In this document: one piece after another, positions 11,167-20,699 of the stretch
How the letters are laid out: every line of letters starts with the position of its first letter
Position numbering within the stretch: the first letter of the stretch is position 1
Assembly (NCBI RefSeq): GCF_000499845.2
Contig: NC_023749.2
Location: 38,616,923-38,680,922, forward strand
Length of the DNA stretch: 64,000 bases
Reading direction: 5' to 3'
DNA from: Phaseolus vulgaris
Lineage: Eukaryota; Streptophyta; Magnoliopsida; Fabales; Fabaceae
The notes under the pieces: model-generated
What the model saw: the letters and a program-made list of their open reading frames with translations, nothing else
Databases searched by the model: none
What the model was told of the DNA's origin: nothing
Translations under genes and position numbers: made by a program

Positions 11167-12095
11167 CACTAGGACAAAATGTAGAAACAAATACTGTTTA
11201 TTTAGTGCGACTTTACACTTAAACGCAGTCTTTATGCGGTGACATTTTTGAAATTAAATTCATTTACAAATGTGGCTAGAATAAATCAAGCGCTTCGATT
11301 TACAAATGTGACTATAGGTAAAACTGCATTTGTAATATAGCCGCATTTGTAAATCGAAGCGCTTGATTTACGAATGCGGCTTTACTTATAACTGCATTAG
11401 TAAATAGAAGCGCTTGATTTATGAATGCGGCTACTGCAAATAGTCGCATTCTTAAATCTTTTTTTATTCTAATTTCTGAAGCGTGCCACTTACGCTTTCT
11501 TATTTTCACTATTCATGCTCGCGTTTGCGCTTCGTGTTCATCTCTTCTTCTACACCTTCATTCATTTTGTATTCGTGCCTTTGTAAATTTGTTCGAGCTC
11601 TCTTTCTTCTTCACCAATGATATATAATTTTTTTTTCGTTTTTCTTACTTTGTTTGGTTTCTTGCATTGCTCGAAGTACTGTTTCATTGCCTTCGTCGGT
11701 TCTTATGTGGTTTTTGGTTTGCTTCCGCGTCTGCCGTCGCGTCTGCTGCCGCCACCGTTGCTGGTGCTTCTGTGCCACTCTTCACCAACGTTGCCTTCAC
11801 ACACAAGGTTGATGGTGTTTTAAATTTTTGAATTTTTTTTAATGTTATGATTTTGTTTATGTATTATAATTTTTATTTTTAAAATTTATATTATTTAGTA
11901 TTTATTATAATTTGTATTTATATTATGTTAGTTGTTAGTTTAAAATAGAATTATCGTGTTTGTATTGAGTTCGAGGGTGTTCGACCTCCGACAATTGATA
12001 CGTGCTGGTATTGAGTCCGGGGGTGTTCGACCCTCGACAAACGCATTAGATAGAACCATGATTAGAAAACACCCGAATGACTATTCCAGAATATA
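11167..12095 (+). promoter_or_regulatory. CACTA left terminus, subterminal repeats and 5' leader
   Basis: CACTA at 11167 fits the terminal inverted repeat of this class; the matching right end cannot be checked. From 11260 to 11460 a unit based on 'aaatcgaagcgcttgattt' with 'gcatttgtaa' recurs in both orientations. A perfect 26-bp inverted pair is at 11283-11308 and 11344-11369. Such subterminal repeats are the known binding region of TNPA-type proteins. From 11470 to 12095 I see only AT-rich leader and a 33-bp tandem pair at about 11965-12040. Confidence 0.6.
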
Positions 12096-12376
12096 ATGGA
12101 TCGAAATTGGATTAATTATGTTCGCATAAGTGATGAGTACGAAAGAGGAGTAGAAGAATTTATACAATTTGCGCAACGTAACGCGACTAATAGTGGTCAT
12201 GATGGAGCAAAGATTAGGTGTTCGTGCGTTAACTATTTGAATGGAAGGATACTGGATGTTAAGACAATGAGGGAACACCTCCTATGTGATGGGTTTCTAC
12301 GATCTTATACAACTTGGACATGACATGGTGAATTGTTAAATTTACCACGTGTTTCTGTAACTGAAGAATATGTGGG
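12096..12376 (+). pseudogene. CACTA transposase first exon, transposase-associated domain
   Basis: The reading begins 'MDRNWINYVRISDEYERG' and continues with 'IRCSCVNYLNGR', typical of the transposase-associated domain (PF13963) at the N terminus of TNP2-like proteins. The start ATG at 12096 matches the usual family start. A TGA interrupts it about 75 codons in, where Trp (TGG) is expected before 'HGELLNLP'. The frame then continues up to the D insertion at 12377 and resumes exactly after D. Confidence 0.8.
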
Positions 12377-13493
12377 TGTTAGAATATATGGCCTTAAACG
12401 AGAGGGGGGGGGGGTGAATTGTTTAAGAAAGATTTTCGTAAACTTTTAACCTTAGAATGAAAATTCTTCAAGAACACCTTGATTAAGAATTCAGTTTTTC
12501 AAAACACAAAGCAAAAGCACAATGCTGGAAAAACAATCGGTTGTTTTAGCGAAACAATCGGTTGTTTATACCAGTTTTAAAATGATAAAACTGAATTTAA
12601 AGAGATAGGGATAGAGAAATTGTACACAGTTGTTTATACTGGTTCACTCCAAATCCAGAGCTACATCTAATCTTCTCAGAACCCTGAGGAAATCCACTAA
12701 GTAATCACACCTTGATCACTTACACACCAACCAAGAGAATGACCATGAACACCTCAAGAAACACACTCTCCTTGGCCAACACTAAGATTGCTGATCTTGA
12801 ACACCTCAAGAACACACAAACAATCTCAACAAACACACAAACGAATTGTTCAACAGATTACAAAGATTACACTTGTTACAAATGAATATCTGAAATCAAT
12901 ACAAGTAGAATCCTATTCCAGCACTTTGATCAATCACAAAACTCTTAGCAATCTCAGCTCTTTGAAAAACTCTTTAGAAAAACTTTGACAAAAGATTCTT
13001 AATTCTCAAATCTGTTTTTCTGAATATATTCAAAGATGTAGTTTGTTATCAAATCTTAACAAACTCTTAATTGCATTAAAAAGATTGGTCAAAGCATTTA
13101 ATGGCTGGAGCGTATTCAGTTAAAGCATTTAAAGCTCAGTCAAACACAAAACAGTTTTTCTGTTATGGTTCCAAAACAAACAATCGGTTGTTTCTTCGAA
13201 TCAATCGGTTGTTTTGGTACTTAACAGTTTCAACCATTCAAAAACAGTTTTCAAACTTTCTCAAAACACCTAAATATAAACAACCGATTGTTTCAACTTA
13301 GTTTGAAAAACATTTTACTTTTATAAAGATTGAGATACTAATTGCTTTAGATTTAAACAAGGGTGGATTACAATAAATAAACTACCCCAGAACAAAGCTT
13401 AAACCAGCACATCAACATCAAGCAAAGCAGAGGCTTCAACATCCTTCAAAGGATTTGGATTCTTCAAAACATTGAACACCACTTGGTTCAACA
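12377..13493 (-). repeat. 3' LTR of element D
   Basis: This 1117-bp LTR matches the split copy at 18058-18310 plus 37373-38253. It has a run of about 12 G near 12403-12414. Pairs of the palindrome AAACAATCGGTTGTTT begin at 12531 and 12552; at 13181 and 13202 the CAATCGGTTG core recurs. The long-open reading frames inside are chance. Confidence 0.88.
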
Positions 13494-13819
13494 ATCTTCC
13501 CCTATTTGATGAAGAAAAATCCCTGGTGCTTATGTTGTACCTGATTAAATCTGAAGCAGTTCCTGCAAAAATAGCATTTATACTGTCCAAAGCTTCTTAC
13601 AACAGTAAGACAGTTTATTACACATTCAAGGTATAAAACATGATAAACAATCGGTTGTTTACATGAAACAATCAGTTGTTTCTATCAGCAGCAGCAGAAA
13701 ACATTTTTATATCAGAGATTTTAACATTTTATGCAATAGCAGACAAAGATATACAAGAACCAATAATTCTCCCCCTATTTGTCTTCACAAATAGACTTTA
13801 ACATGTACCAAAAACAGAT
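13494..13819 (-). promoter_or_regulatory. 3' untranslated region of element D with two polypurine tracts
   Basis: On the minus strand CAAATAGGGGAAGA (13495-13508) abuts the LTR as the polypurine tract. A second similar tract, CAAATAGGGGGAGAAT, is at 13766-13781. CTATTTG-TCTTCA-CAAATAG at 13775-13794 forms a perfect 7-bp stem. Palindrome cores 21 bp apart are at 13648 and 13669. No gene is present. Element E has the same layout. Confidence 0.65.
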
Positions 13820-15444
13820 TTAAGAGAGATTATTGAGATCAAGAATACCTAACTCATTTCTTAAGAAGAAAAACCTCTCTTTTGGTAATGGTGTTGTGAA
13901 GATGTCAGCTAACTGCAGTTTGGTGTCTACAAACTTCACTTCACAGTTCCCATTTTGTACATGATCTCTGATGAAATGATGTCTTATTTCAATATGTTTG
14001 GTCCTTGAGTGTTGAATCTGAGTTTTGGTAAGATTGATTGCACTTGTGTTATCACACATCAAGGGAACTTTGCTGATTTGTAAACCAAAATCTACAAGTT
14101 GTTGCTTGAGCCATAGAATCTGTGCACAGTAGCTACCAGCAGCTATATATTCAGCCTCAGCAGTAGAGAGAGCAACACATGCTTGCTTCTTGCTATGCCA
14201 TGAGATTAGGCTTGAGCCAAGAAGGTGACAAGTGCCACTTGTGCTCTTTTCTATCTAGCTTGCAACCTGCAAAGTCAGAATCTAAATAACCAATTAAATG
14301 TATTGGAGAATGAGAAGGATACCATAGTCCTACAGATGATGTTCCTTTGAGATATTTCAGAATCCTTTTTGCAGCTTTGAAGTGTGACTCTTTAGGATTT
14401 GCTTGATATCTTGCACATAGACACACCACAAACATGATGTCCGGCCTACTAGCTGTAAGATAAAGCAAAGATCCAATCAAACCTCTGTATTTTGTTTGAT
14501 CTATACTCTTTCCAGCAGCATCCGCATCCATGTAGCAGCTTGATGGCATTGGAGTGCTTGCTTCTTTGCAATTCTCCATTTCAAACTTCTTGAGAATCTC
14601 CTTGCAATACTTTGATTGACTTAAGAAAATCCCATCCTTTGTTTGTTTAACCTGCAATCCAAGAAAGAAAGATAGTTCTCCCATCATAGACATTTCAAAC
14701 TCACCTTTCATTGTAGCCATAAATTCTTCACACAATCTATCTTGTGTAGCACCAAAGATGATGTCATCAACATAGATTTGCACAAGAATTATTTCTGCAT
14801 TTGACTTCTTGATGAAGAGAGTCTTATCTACCATTCCTCTTTCATAACCATGAGATAGCAGAAAGTTGCTAAGCCTCTCATAGCCTTGGAGCTTGTTTCA
14901 GTCCATACAAAGCTTTCTTCAACTTGAAGACATGGTTGGGATACATGTGATCTTCAAAACCCGGTGGTTGATCTACATAGACTTCCTCATTGATGTAGCC
15001 ATTCAAGAAGGCACTCTTTACATCCATTTGGAAGAGTTTAAAACCACTCATACAAGCAAAGGCTAGCAGCAGCCTCACAACCTCCAATCTAGCCACAGGA
15101 GCAAAGGTTTCACCATAGTCTATGCCCTCTTCTTGATTGTAGCCTTTGGCAACTAGCCTTGCTTTGTTCTTAGTGATCACTCCATCCTCATCTAGCTTGT
15201 TCCTGAAAACCCATTTCGAACCAATAATATTCATTTCATTAGTTTTAGGGACAAGAAACCATACCTCATTCCTTTCAAACTGATTTAGCTCTTCATGCAT
15301 AGCTTCAACCCACTTCTCATCCTTGAAAGCTTCCTCAATTGACTTTGGTTCAATTTGAGATACAAAAGCTGTGTGCCTGCAGTAGTTTGAGATGGAGCTA
15401 CGTGTGGAGACACCTTCCTTTATCTGCCCTATGATGTTATCCAC
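13820..15444 (-). pseudogene. Element D reverse transcriptase and RNase H, broken
   Basis: Reading from 15444 down, the copia RT begins with 'KWVFRNKLDEDG' and 'QMDVKSAFLNG'. It breaks at a stop near 14878 ('GLKQAPRL') and resumes at 14834 with catalytic YVDD at 14763-14774 (complement). 'LGLQVKQTKDGIFLSQSKY' and 'ASRPDIMFVV' follow. RNase H continues to 14193, is interrupted, and ends at 14062-13820 with 'CDNTSAINLTKTQIQHSRTK' and a conserved C terminus. At least three disruptions are seen, so no full polyprotein can be made. Confidence 0.85.
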
Positions 15445-16454
15445 TGACAGATCTCTAGGAATCCTCCACTCTTTGGGCAGCTCACTCTGTTGCAGAATTT
15501 CAATCGGTTGTTCCTGTCAACCGGTTGTTTTTCTGCACAGATTTCTAGCTTCTCCAAACTGATGCTCTGTTCATCTTCCTCAGCACTGATCTTTGGGATC
15601 TGACTGATTCTGCGATCTACTTCATCAAAGACAACGTGAACTGATTCTTCTACAGTGATCAACCTTTTGTTGTAGACTCTATATGCATGGCTTGTAAGTG
15701 AATAACCAATGAAAATACCAAGGTCAGCTTTTTCATCAAACTTTTCCAAGCTTTCCTTTCCATTGTTGAGAACAAAACAGCTACAACCAAAGACTTTGAG
15801 GTGACTGATGTTGGGCTTCCTTCCATTGAAAAGGTCATATGGAGTTTTCTTCAAAATGGGCCTTATGAGCACCCTATTCATCGCATAACAAGAAGTGCTC
15901 ACTGCATCTGCCCAAAAATACTTAGGAAGTGATGATTCAATAAGCATTGTTCTTGCTAGCTCTTCAAGAGACCTGTTCTTCCTCCCTACAACTCCATTTT
16001 GCTGTGGTGTTCTTGGAGCAGAGAAATTGTGCAGAATCCCCAATTTCTCACAGAACTTGACAAACTTCTCATTCTGAAATTATCCTCCATGGTCACTCCT
16101 TATAGAACCTATGTTGCTGTTCTTTGTGTTTTGTAGTCTTCTTGCTAGCTTTTTGAATGCAGCAAAGGCATCACTCTTTGATTCCAAGAACAAGGTCCAA
16201 GTGTACCTAGAGAAATCATCAATAATAACAAGAGCATAATAATTTCCACCAAGACTCATAGTTCTAGAGGGTCCAAAGAGATCCATGTGAAGAAGTTCAA
16301 GAGGTCTCAAAGAAGAGACAACATTTTTGGTTTTAAAAGAACTTTTCACTTGTTTCCCTTTTTGGCATGCTTCACAAATGTGATCCCTCTCAAACTTGAG
16401 TTTTGGCAGCCCAATCACAAGATCTTTTGATATTAGCTTGTTCAAATGATTCAT
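15429..16454 (-). pseudogene. Element D integrase, broken
   Basis: The minus strand carries the GAG-pre-integrase zinc region ('HICEACQKGKQ'), then the catalytic core starting 'LLHMDLFGPSRTMS' and 'VIIDDFSRYTW'. A TAA at about 16080 interrupts the expected 'F-Q-N' region. The frame resumes at 16043 with 'NFSAPRTPQQNGVVGRKNR', which holds the core after the second catalytic residue, and ends near 15429 overlapping RT in another frame. The palindrome-rich piece 15501-15527 lies within this coding region and is read as 'KQPVDRNNRLK'. Confidence 0.84.
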
Positions 16455-16529
16455 GTGAATATGAGCAATTCTTCTATGCCAAAGCCAAGATTCATCTTGC
16501 TTGGATAGAAGACATCCAATTGAACATGG

Positions 16530-16901
16530 TTAAGAGATATCTAAAAGATACACATTATTAACTCTCTTACCTACCAACATTACCTCTTTGGTGTTGGGTA
16601 GACAGATTTCACATGTGTTTGTCTTGAACATCACTTGATATCCCTTGTCACAAAGTTGGCTAATGCTCAGCAGATTGTGCTTTAGGCCTTCAACAAAGAG
16701 CACATCATGGATTACCAAGTTGTCCTCATCTCCTATGGATCCTCTTCCAAGAATTCTTCCTTTGTTGTTGTCTCCATAGGTGACATGACCCTCTTGCTTG
16801 AAGGATATTCTCAGGAACTTTGATTTGTCCCCTGTCATATGCTTGGAGCATCCACTGTCCAAGTACCAAAGTTGCTTGCTCTCCTCCACGATTTCCCACA
16901 A
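16530..16901 (-). pseudogene. Element D protease
   Basis: The frame contains 'LWYLDSGCSKHMTGD', the copia aspartic protease signature D-S-G, and '[13 protein letters not shown]', typical of SIRE-like elements. A stop after 'VYLLDIS' separates it from the integrase, although in the related protein it would continue. It cleaves the gag-pol precursor in active elements. Confidence 0.84.
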
Positions 16902-16910
16902 AAGAGATTT

Positions 16911-18000
16911 TCAAGTACAAAGGTTTGGTCCCCTTATGAATGTGGGTCCATCTGGTTTATACTCATCAATAAAAGCTTTATTTCCCTTGGGAATCCACTT
17001 CATAAGCCCTTTAGGAACAACATGTTTTCTGATTTTACAGAATCGCACAGAATGGCCTCTTTTCACGCAATAGAAGCATGTAACAATCGGTTGTTTCGAT
17101 GGTCTAATCGATTGTTTCTCTAGCATTTTCGAAAATGATTTTGAAAATCTATCTTGTTTGTTTTGTGGATTAAAACCCAATCCAGATTTTCCAAAAACAC
17201 AATTTTGAGATGCTAGCACACTCTCAAAGTTTGATTGGCCTTTAGAAAGCTTATCCACTATTTTAACAAGATAGTGGACCTTCTTTTCAAGATTTTCACA
17301 ATTTTCACAAACTAGAGTATCACACTTGCAAGAGGAGTTTTTGTAAATGATTTCCAGATTTTCAAAATCCATTTTTGAATGTTCTAAATCCTCTTCCAGT
17401 GTCTTTACTCTATTTTCTAGCCAGTTGTTCTTTTCTTTTAACCGATTGTTTAAGAGAGCCAATCGGTTGGCTTCTTCATGCGTTTCTTGAAAGGCTTGAA
17501 GCAATTGGCCATAATTTTCAGAGTTTGAAGAGTTTGATGAACTTACACTACTTGAGTCATCCTCTTTTCTGGCCATGAAGCAAAGATTGAGGCTTTTCTT
17601 GTTTTGCCTTCTCTTTCTTCTTGCTTGACCTTTTGTCATTGCTTCCTTTGGTTCATGAGCAGCCTTGAGTGTCTCCCACATTTCCTTAGCAGTTTTGCAC
17701 TTTGATATCCTGAAAAATTCAATAGTATCTAGTGCAGGCTGTAATGTTTTGAGCAGACTTATCAAGCTGAGCCAACTTACATTCATCATCTGTCCATTTG
17801 GACAAAGGTTTTGTAATGAAAGAATTTTCCTTTTTGAACTTTGAAATGTAAGGACCATTCTCAATTGAGTCCCAAATTCTTTGACCAATGGATTCAATAA
17901 AGATTTTCATTCTTGCTTCCCAAAACTTATAATTCAATCCACAGAAAAAAGGTGGTTTGTAGATTGAAGCACCCTCCTCAAGAGATAGTTTTCCAGCCAT
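16911..18000 (-). pseudogene. Element D gag with coiled coil and CCHC zinc knuckle, frameshifted
   Basis: The natural start is the ATG at 18000 ('MAGKLSLEEGASIYKPP'). This frame stops at 17719. The next frame carries 'FFRISKCKTAKEMWETLKAA', an acidic and Ser-rich linker, a coiled coil with a heptad 'NRL/NNWL' run, and the zinc knuckle 'CFYCVKRGHSVRFC' (CX2CX4HX4C). It ends at 16911 with 'FIRGPNLCT'. The coiled coil is coded by DNA with motif cores at 17418, 17439 and 17460, exactly 21 bp apart. The protein would package element RNA. Confidence 0.83.
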
Positions 18001-18037
18001 AAAGAAAATTTTAGATGAACTTGAATAACTTTCAAGA

Positions 18038-18057
18038 ACCAAGCTCTTGATGCCAAT
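18038..18057 (-). promoter_or_regulatory. Primer binding site of element D
   Basis: On the minus strand ATTGGCATCAAGAGCTTGGT directly follows the 5' LTR. It is a diverged form of the copia site TGGTATCAGAGC, which pairs with initiator tRNA-Met. Element E has the same sequence. Confidence 0.65.
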
Positions 18058-18310
18058 TGTTAGAATATATGGCCTTAAACGAGAGGGAGGGTGAATTTTT
18101 TAAGAAAGATTTTCGTAAACTTTTAACCTTAGAATGAAAATTCTTCAAGAACACCTTGATTAAGAATTCAGTTTTTCAAAACACAAAGCAAAAGCACAAT
18201 GCTGGAAAAACAATCGGTTGTTTTAGCGAAACAATCGGTTGTTTATACCAGTTTTAAAATGACAAAACTGAATTTAAAGAGATAGGGATAAAGAAATTGT
18301 ACACAGTTGT
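18058..18310 (-). repeat. 5' LTR of element D, inner part, cut by element B
   Basis: It starts TGTTAGAATATATGG and matches the first 250 bp of 12377-13493. The LTR resumes at 37373. The last 5 bp (18306-18310) are GTTGT, the target duplication of B. Confidence 0.88.
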
Positions 18311-18366
18311 TGTACCGTCCCGTATCCGGGTGTTGACTAAGTCAAGGTCAAAGTCAACACCAGGAG
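18311..18366 (+). repeat. 5' LTR of element B, first 56 bp
   Basis: It starts TGTACCGTCCCGTATCCGGG and ends at AGGAG, where C is inserted. It continues at 24013. Confidence 0.88.
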
Positions 18367-19347
18367 TGATGGATATCCACTAGGAGAGGATTTTATTAAT
18401 GAAGGAAGAGGATTTTCACCTACACATTTGAAGTTCTTCCTTCTAGTCTTCTCACAAATTAAAAGAAGTCAAAGAGAAGATCAAGCCTAAAGATAAAGAA
18501 GTCTACAAACTCTCAAATAATAGGCTTCATATTAAATATCTCTCTTTATAGTTTCTTTTAAATTGTAAATAATATAGAATAATGTTTAGAAAGGTGCTTA
18601 GAGGGAAACATGAGACACCTCTTTTGTAAAAGCATCTTTAGGCTTTAGCTTAGCAAATTCTAGAAGCTTGGGGAGTGAGCTTAGTAAGGGGGGTGTGATC
18701 TTAGGAGTTTTTTGGGTAGCTTAGGGAATAAGCTATGTAAATGACCAGCCCTTACTCCTATAAAAGGAGGGCTTAGGTCCTTCACAATTCAGATTGGAAT
18801 TTTATAGTAGAGAGACTATACTCAATTTTGGAGAGAATTTGTGAGTTTTGAGTCTTCCTCTTCTTTGCCTTATCTTGTGAGCTATGGTGAGCTTCAAGTG
18901 GTGGCACTCCATCACTTATCTTGGTTCAAGGTTCCAAGTGGCGTGAATGGCTTCTTCCAATTCTCAAAATCCAGCAAGCATCTTCTTCTATAAGTGTTCT
19001 TCTTCCCTTTTCTTCAATTTTCCATTCGGTAGTTTTGATTCCTAGAGTTTACTCCTTTTTCTACCGTTTAATTTTGTGTTTCCAGCATTGTGTTCTTAAT
19101 TCTGTTTTGGTTCAGTAGCTAGCTTTTAAATTCTGTCCAGTTTTAATTCTTGTTCTTCTTTCCTTTTGTTTTGATTCAATTTGACAATACATGGACTTCC
19201 ATATGAGTCTTGGTTGGTGCTTAGTTTTGGTGAGTTCTTGAATTTAGAACATTGATCCAATTCTAAAGTAAAGTGCCTTTCAAATCCAGCTCAAGTTGTT
19301 CCTAAGAATGTCAAGAATCATGTGTTCTTGTAGTTACATTCACATCA
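18367..19347 (+). repeat. 5' LTR of element C
   Basis: 981 bp, with TATA box TATAAAAG at 18759-18766. It is equal in length to 23027-24007 and, as far as I can read, identical to it. The 65-codon frame inside occurs in both LTRs and is not a gene. Confidence 0.9.
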
Positions 19348-20699
19348 TGTGGTATCTAGAGTCTAGGCTTGTTTTTGCTTAATTCTTGAGTTGTATTGCA
19401 CTTTACTTTCAAGAGCTCTTTAATTCAAGTTGTTTACCATTCTGTTTTAGGATTTATTTTGAGTTTTCTTGCTGTTTTCTTTTGTTACACCATGTGTTTG
19501 TGAAAAGGACTCTAGCACTCATTGTTCATATGAGTATGGCTGCTCTTTTGGAATGGCATTCTCCTTCCTAGAGCTGACCTTAAGCTTCCTTTCACTTGTG
19601 GTTATACCTTGTTATATGTCTTTTAATTTTGTAATCATGTCAAGTTTTGTCTTAGTCATGTTATTCCATAATTGTCATTACTTCTAGTAGTACTTTTATT
19701 GCTTTAATTGTTTCTTGCTTTGGTTTACTTTCTGTTTTTTGAGTTTATTGCTTGATCCTTTGTGCATTTTCCTTTTTAGATTTGAGTTCATGCTTGTATT
19801 TTCATTCTATACAAGTTCCTTTACACAATTTCCATTATGTCTTTGCTAGTTCATCATACTGTTTTTCATTCCTAAATAGGCTCCTCTGTTTTCTTACAAA
19901 CGTGCTTCTGTTTTCAATTTACTGCAATTAATTGGCTCATAGGAAATTTCTGAAAATTTGGATTTACATACTTCAAAGTGTTACAAAAGCATAGAAAAAA
20001 GAATCACTCAAAAATTCCAAGTACACAAAAAATGATAAATAAAATACGAAAAGTGTACAATACTGCCGAAAAGAATACGGTAATTGGGCAGCAATTTTGA
20101 AAAATTTATTTCTCTCAATTGGCTTACTGTTTTTACCTCATTCCAGTGCCATTTTTGAGTTAAGACATTGAAGTTTCTGTGGTTAATTTTTCACATTCCA
20201 GTTCGCTTTCAATCGGTACAGTTAAATCTGTAAACATAGCACAGTTTGCTTTTAAAAAAAAAATAAATTCCAGTAGCTGTTTTCTGTTTTCTTTAATCTA
20301 CTCTAGCACTTTTCTTTAGGACTCTTTTTGTGTGCCTTCTTTATTCATTGAGTTCCTTATTTTTCTTGATTGTCTTTCATTCATATTCTTTCTAGTTTGT
20401 CATACATTACTCTCTGTTTTTGGTTTAGCTTTTATTGTTTACACCTTTTTCTTGCTTGTCTTTTTGTTCTTCTTAAAGTTGTGTGGAGACTTGTTCTTAA
20501 GTAAGTTGGTTTGCTGTAACATATTTCACTTGAAGCTACTCCATTTCACAAGCAAGGCTTGGTTGAGGACAAAATATTTTCTTGGAGTGGTTTGAGTGCT
20601 TTCTTGGGCATTTTCCAGCAACCTATATCTCACTGTTTTTAATTGTTTAACAAGTTTCTTTCACTGTTTTTGTTTGCTGTTTTTGTGTATTTTCTGCTC
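19348..20699 (+). promoter_or_regulatory. 5' leader of element C with primer binding region
   Basis: TGTGGTATCTAGAG at 19348-19361 directly follows the LTR and resembles the initiator tRNA-Met site TGGTATCAGAG. The remaining 1.3 kb is AT-rich, with no conserved reading frame. A leader this long is unusual and may hold the packaging signal, which is inferred only from position. Confidence 0.6.

Noticed and set aside
11617..11823. Hydrophobic small frame in the CACTA leader
   Set aside because: It is AT-rich leader sequence with no conserved partner elsewhere in the window.
18921..19118. 65-codon frame repeated exactly at 23581-23778
   Set aside because: It is part of the identical LTRs of C, so duplication says nothing about coding.
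20643..20699. Hydrophobic N-terminal extension of the C protein as a signal peptide
   Set aside because: The family start pattern fits the ATG at 20700, and the upstream codons are T-rich leader. A gag protein is not expected to be secreted.
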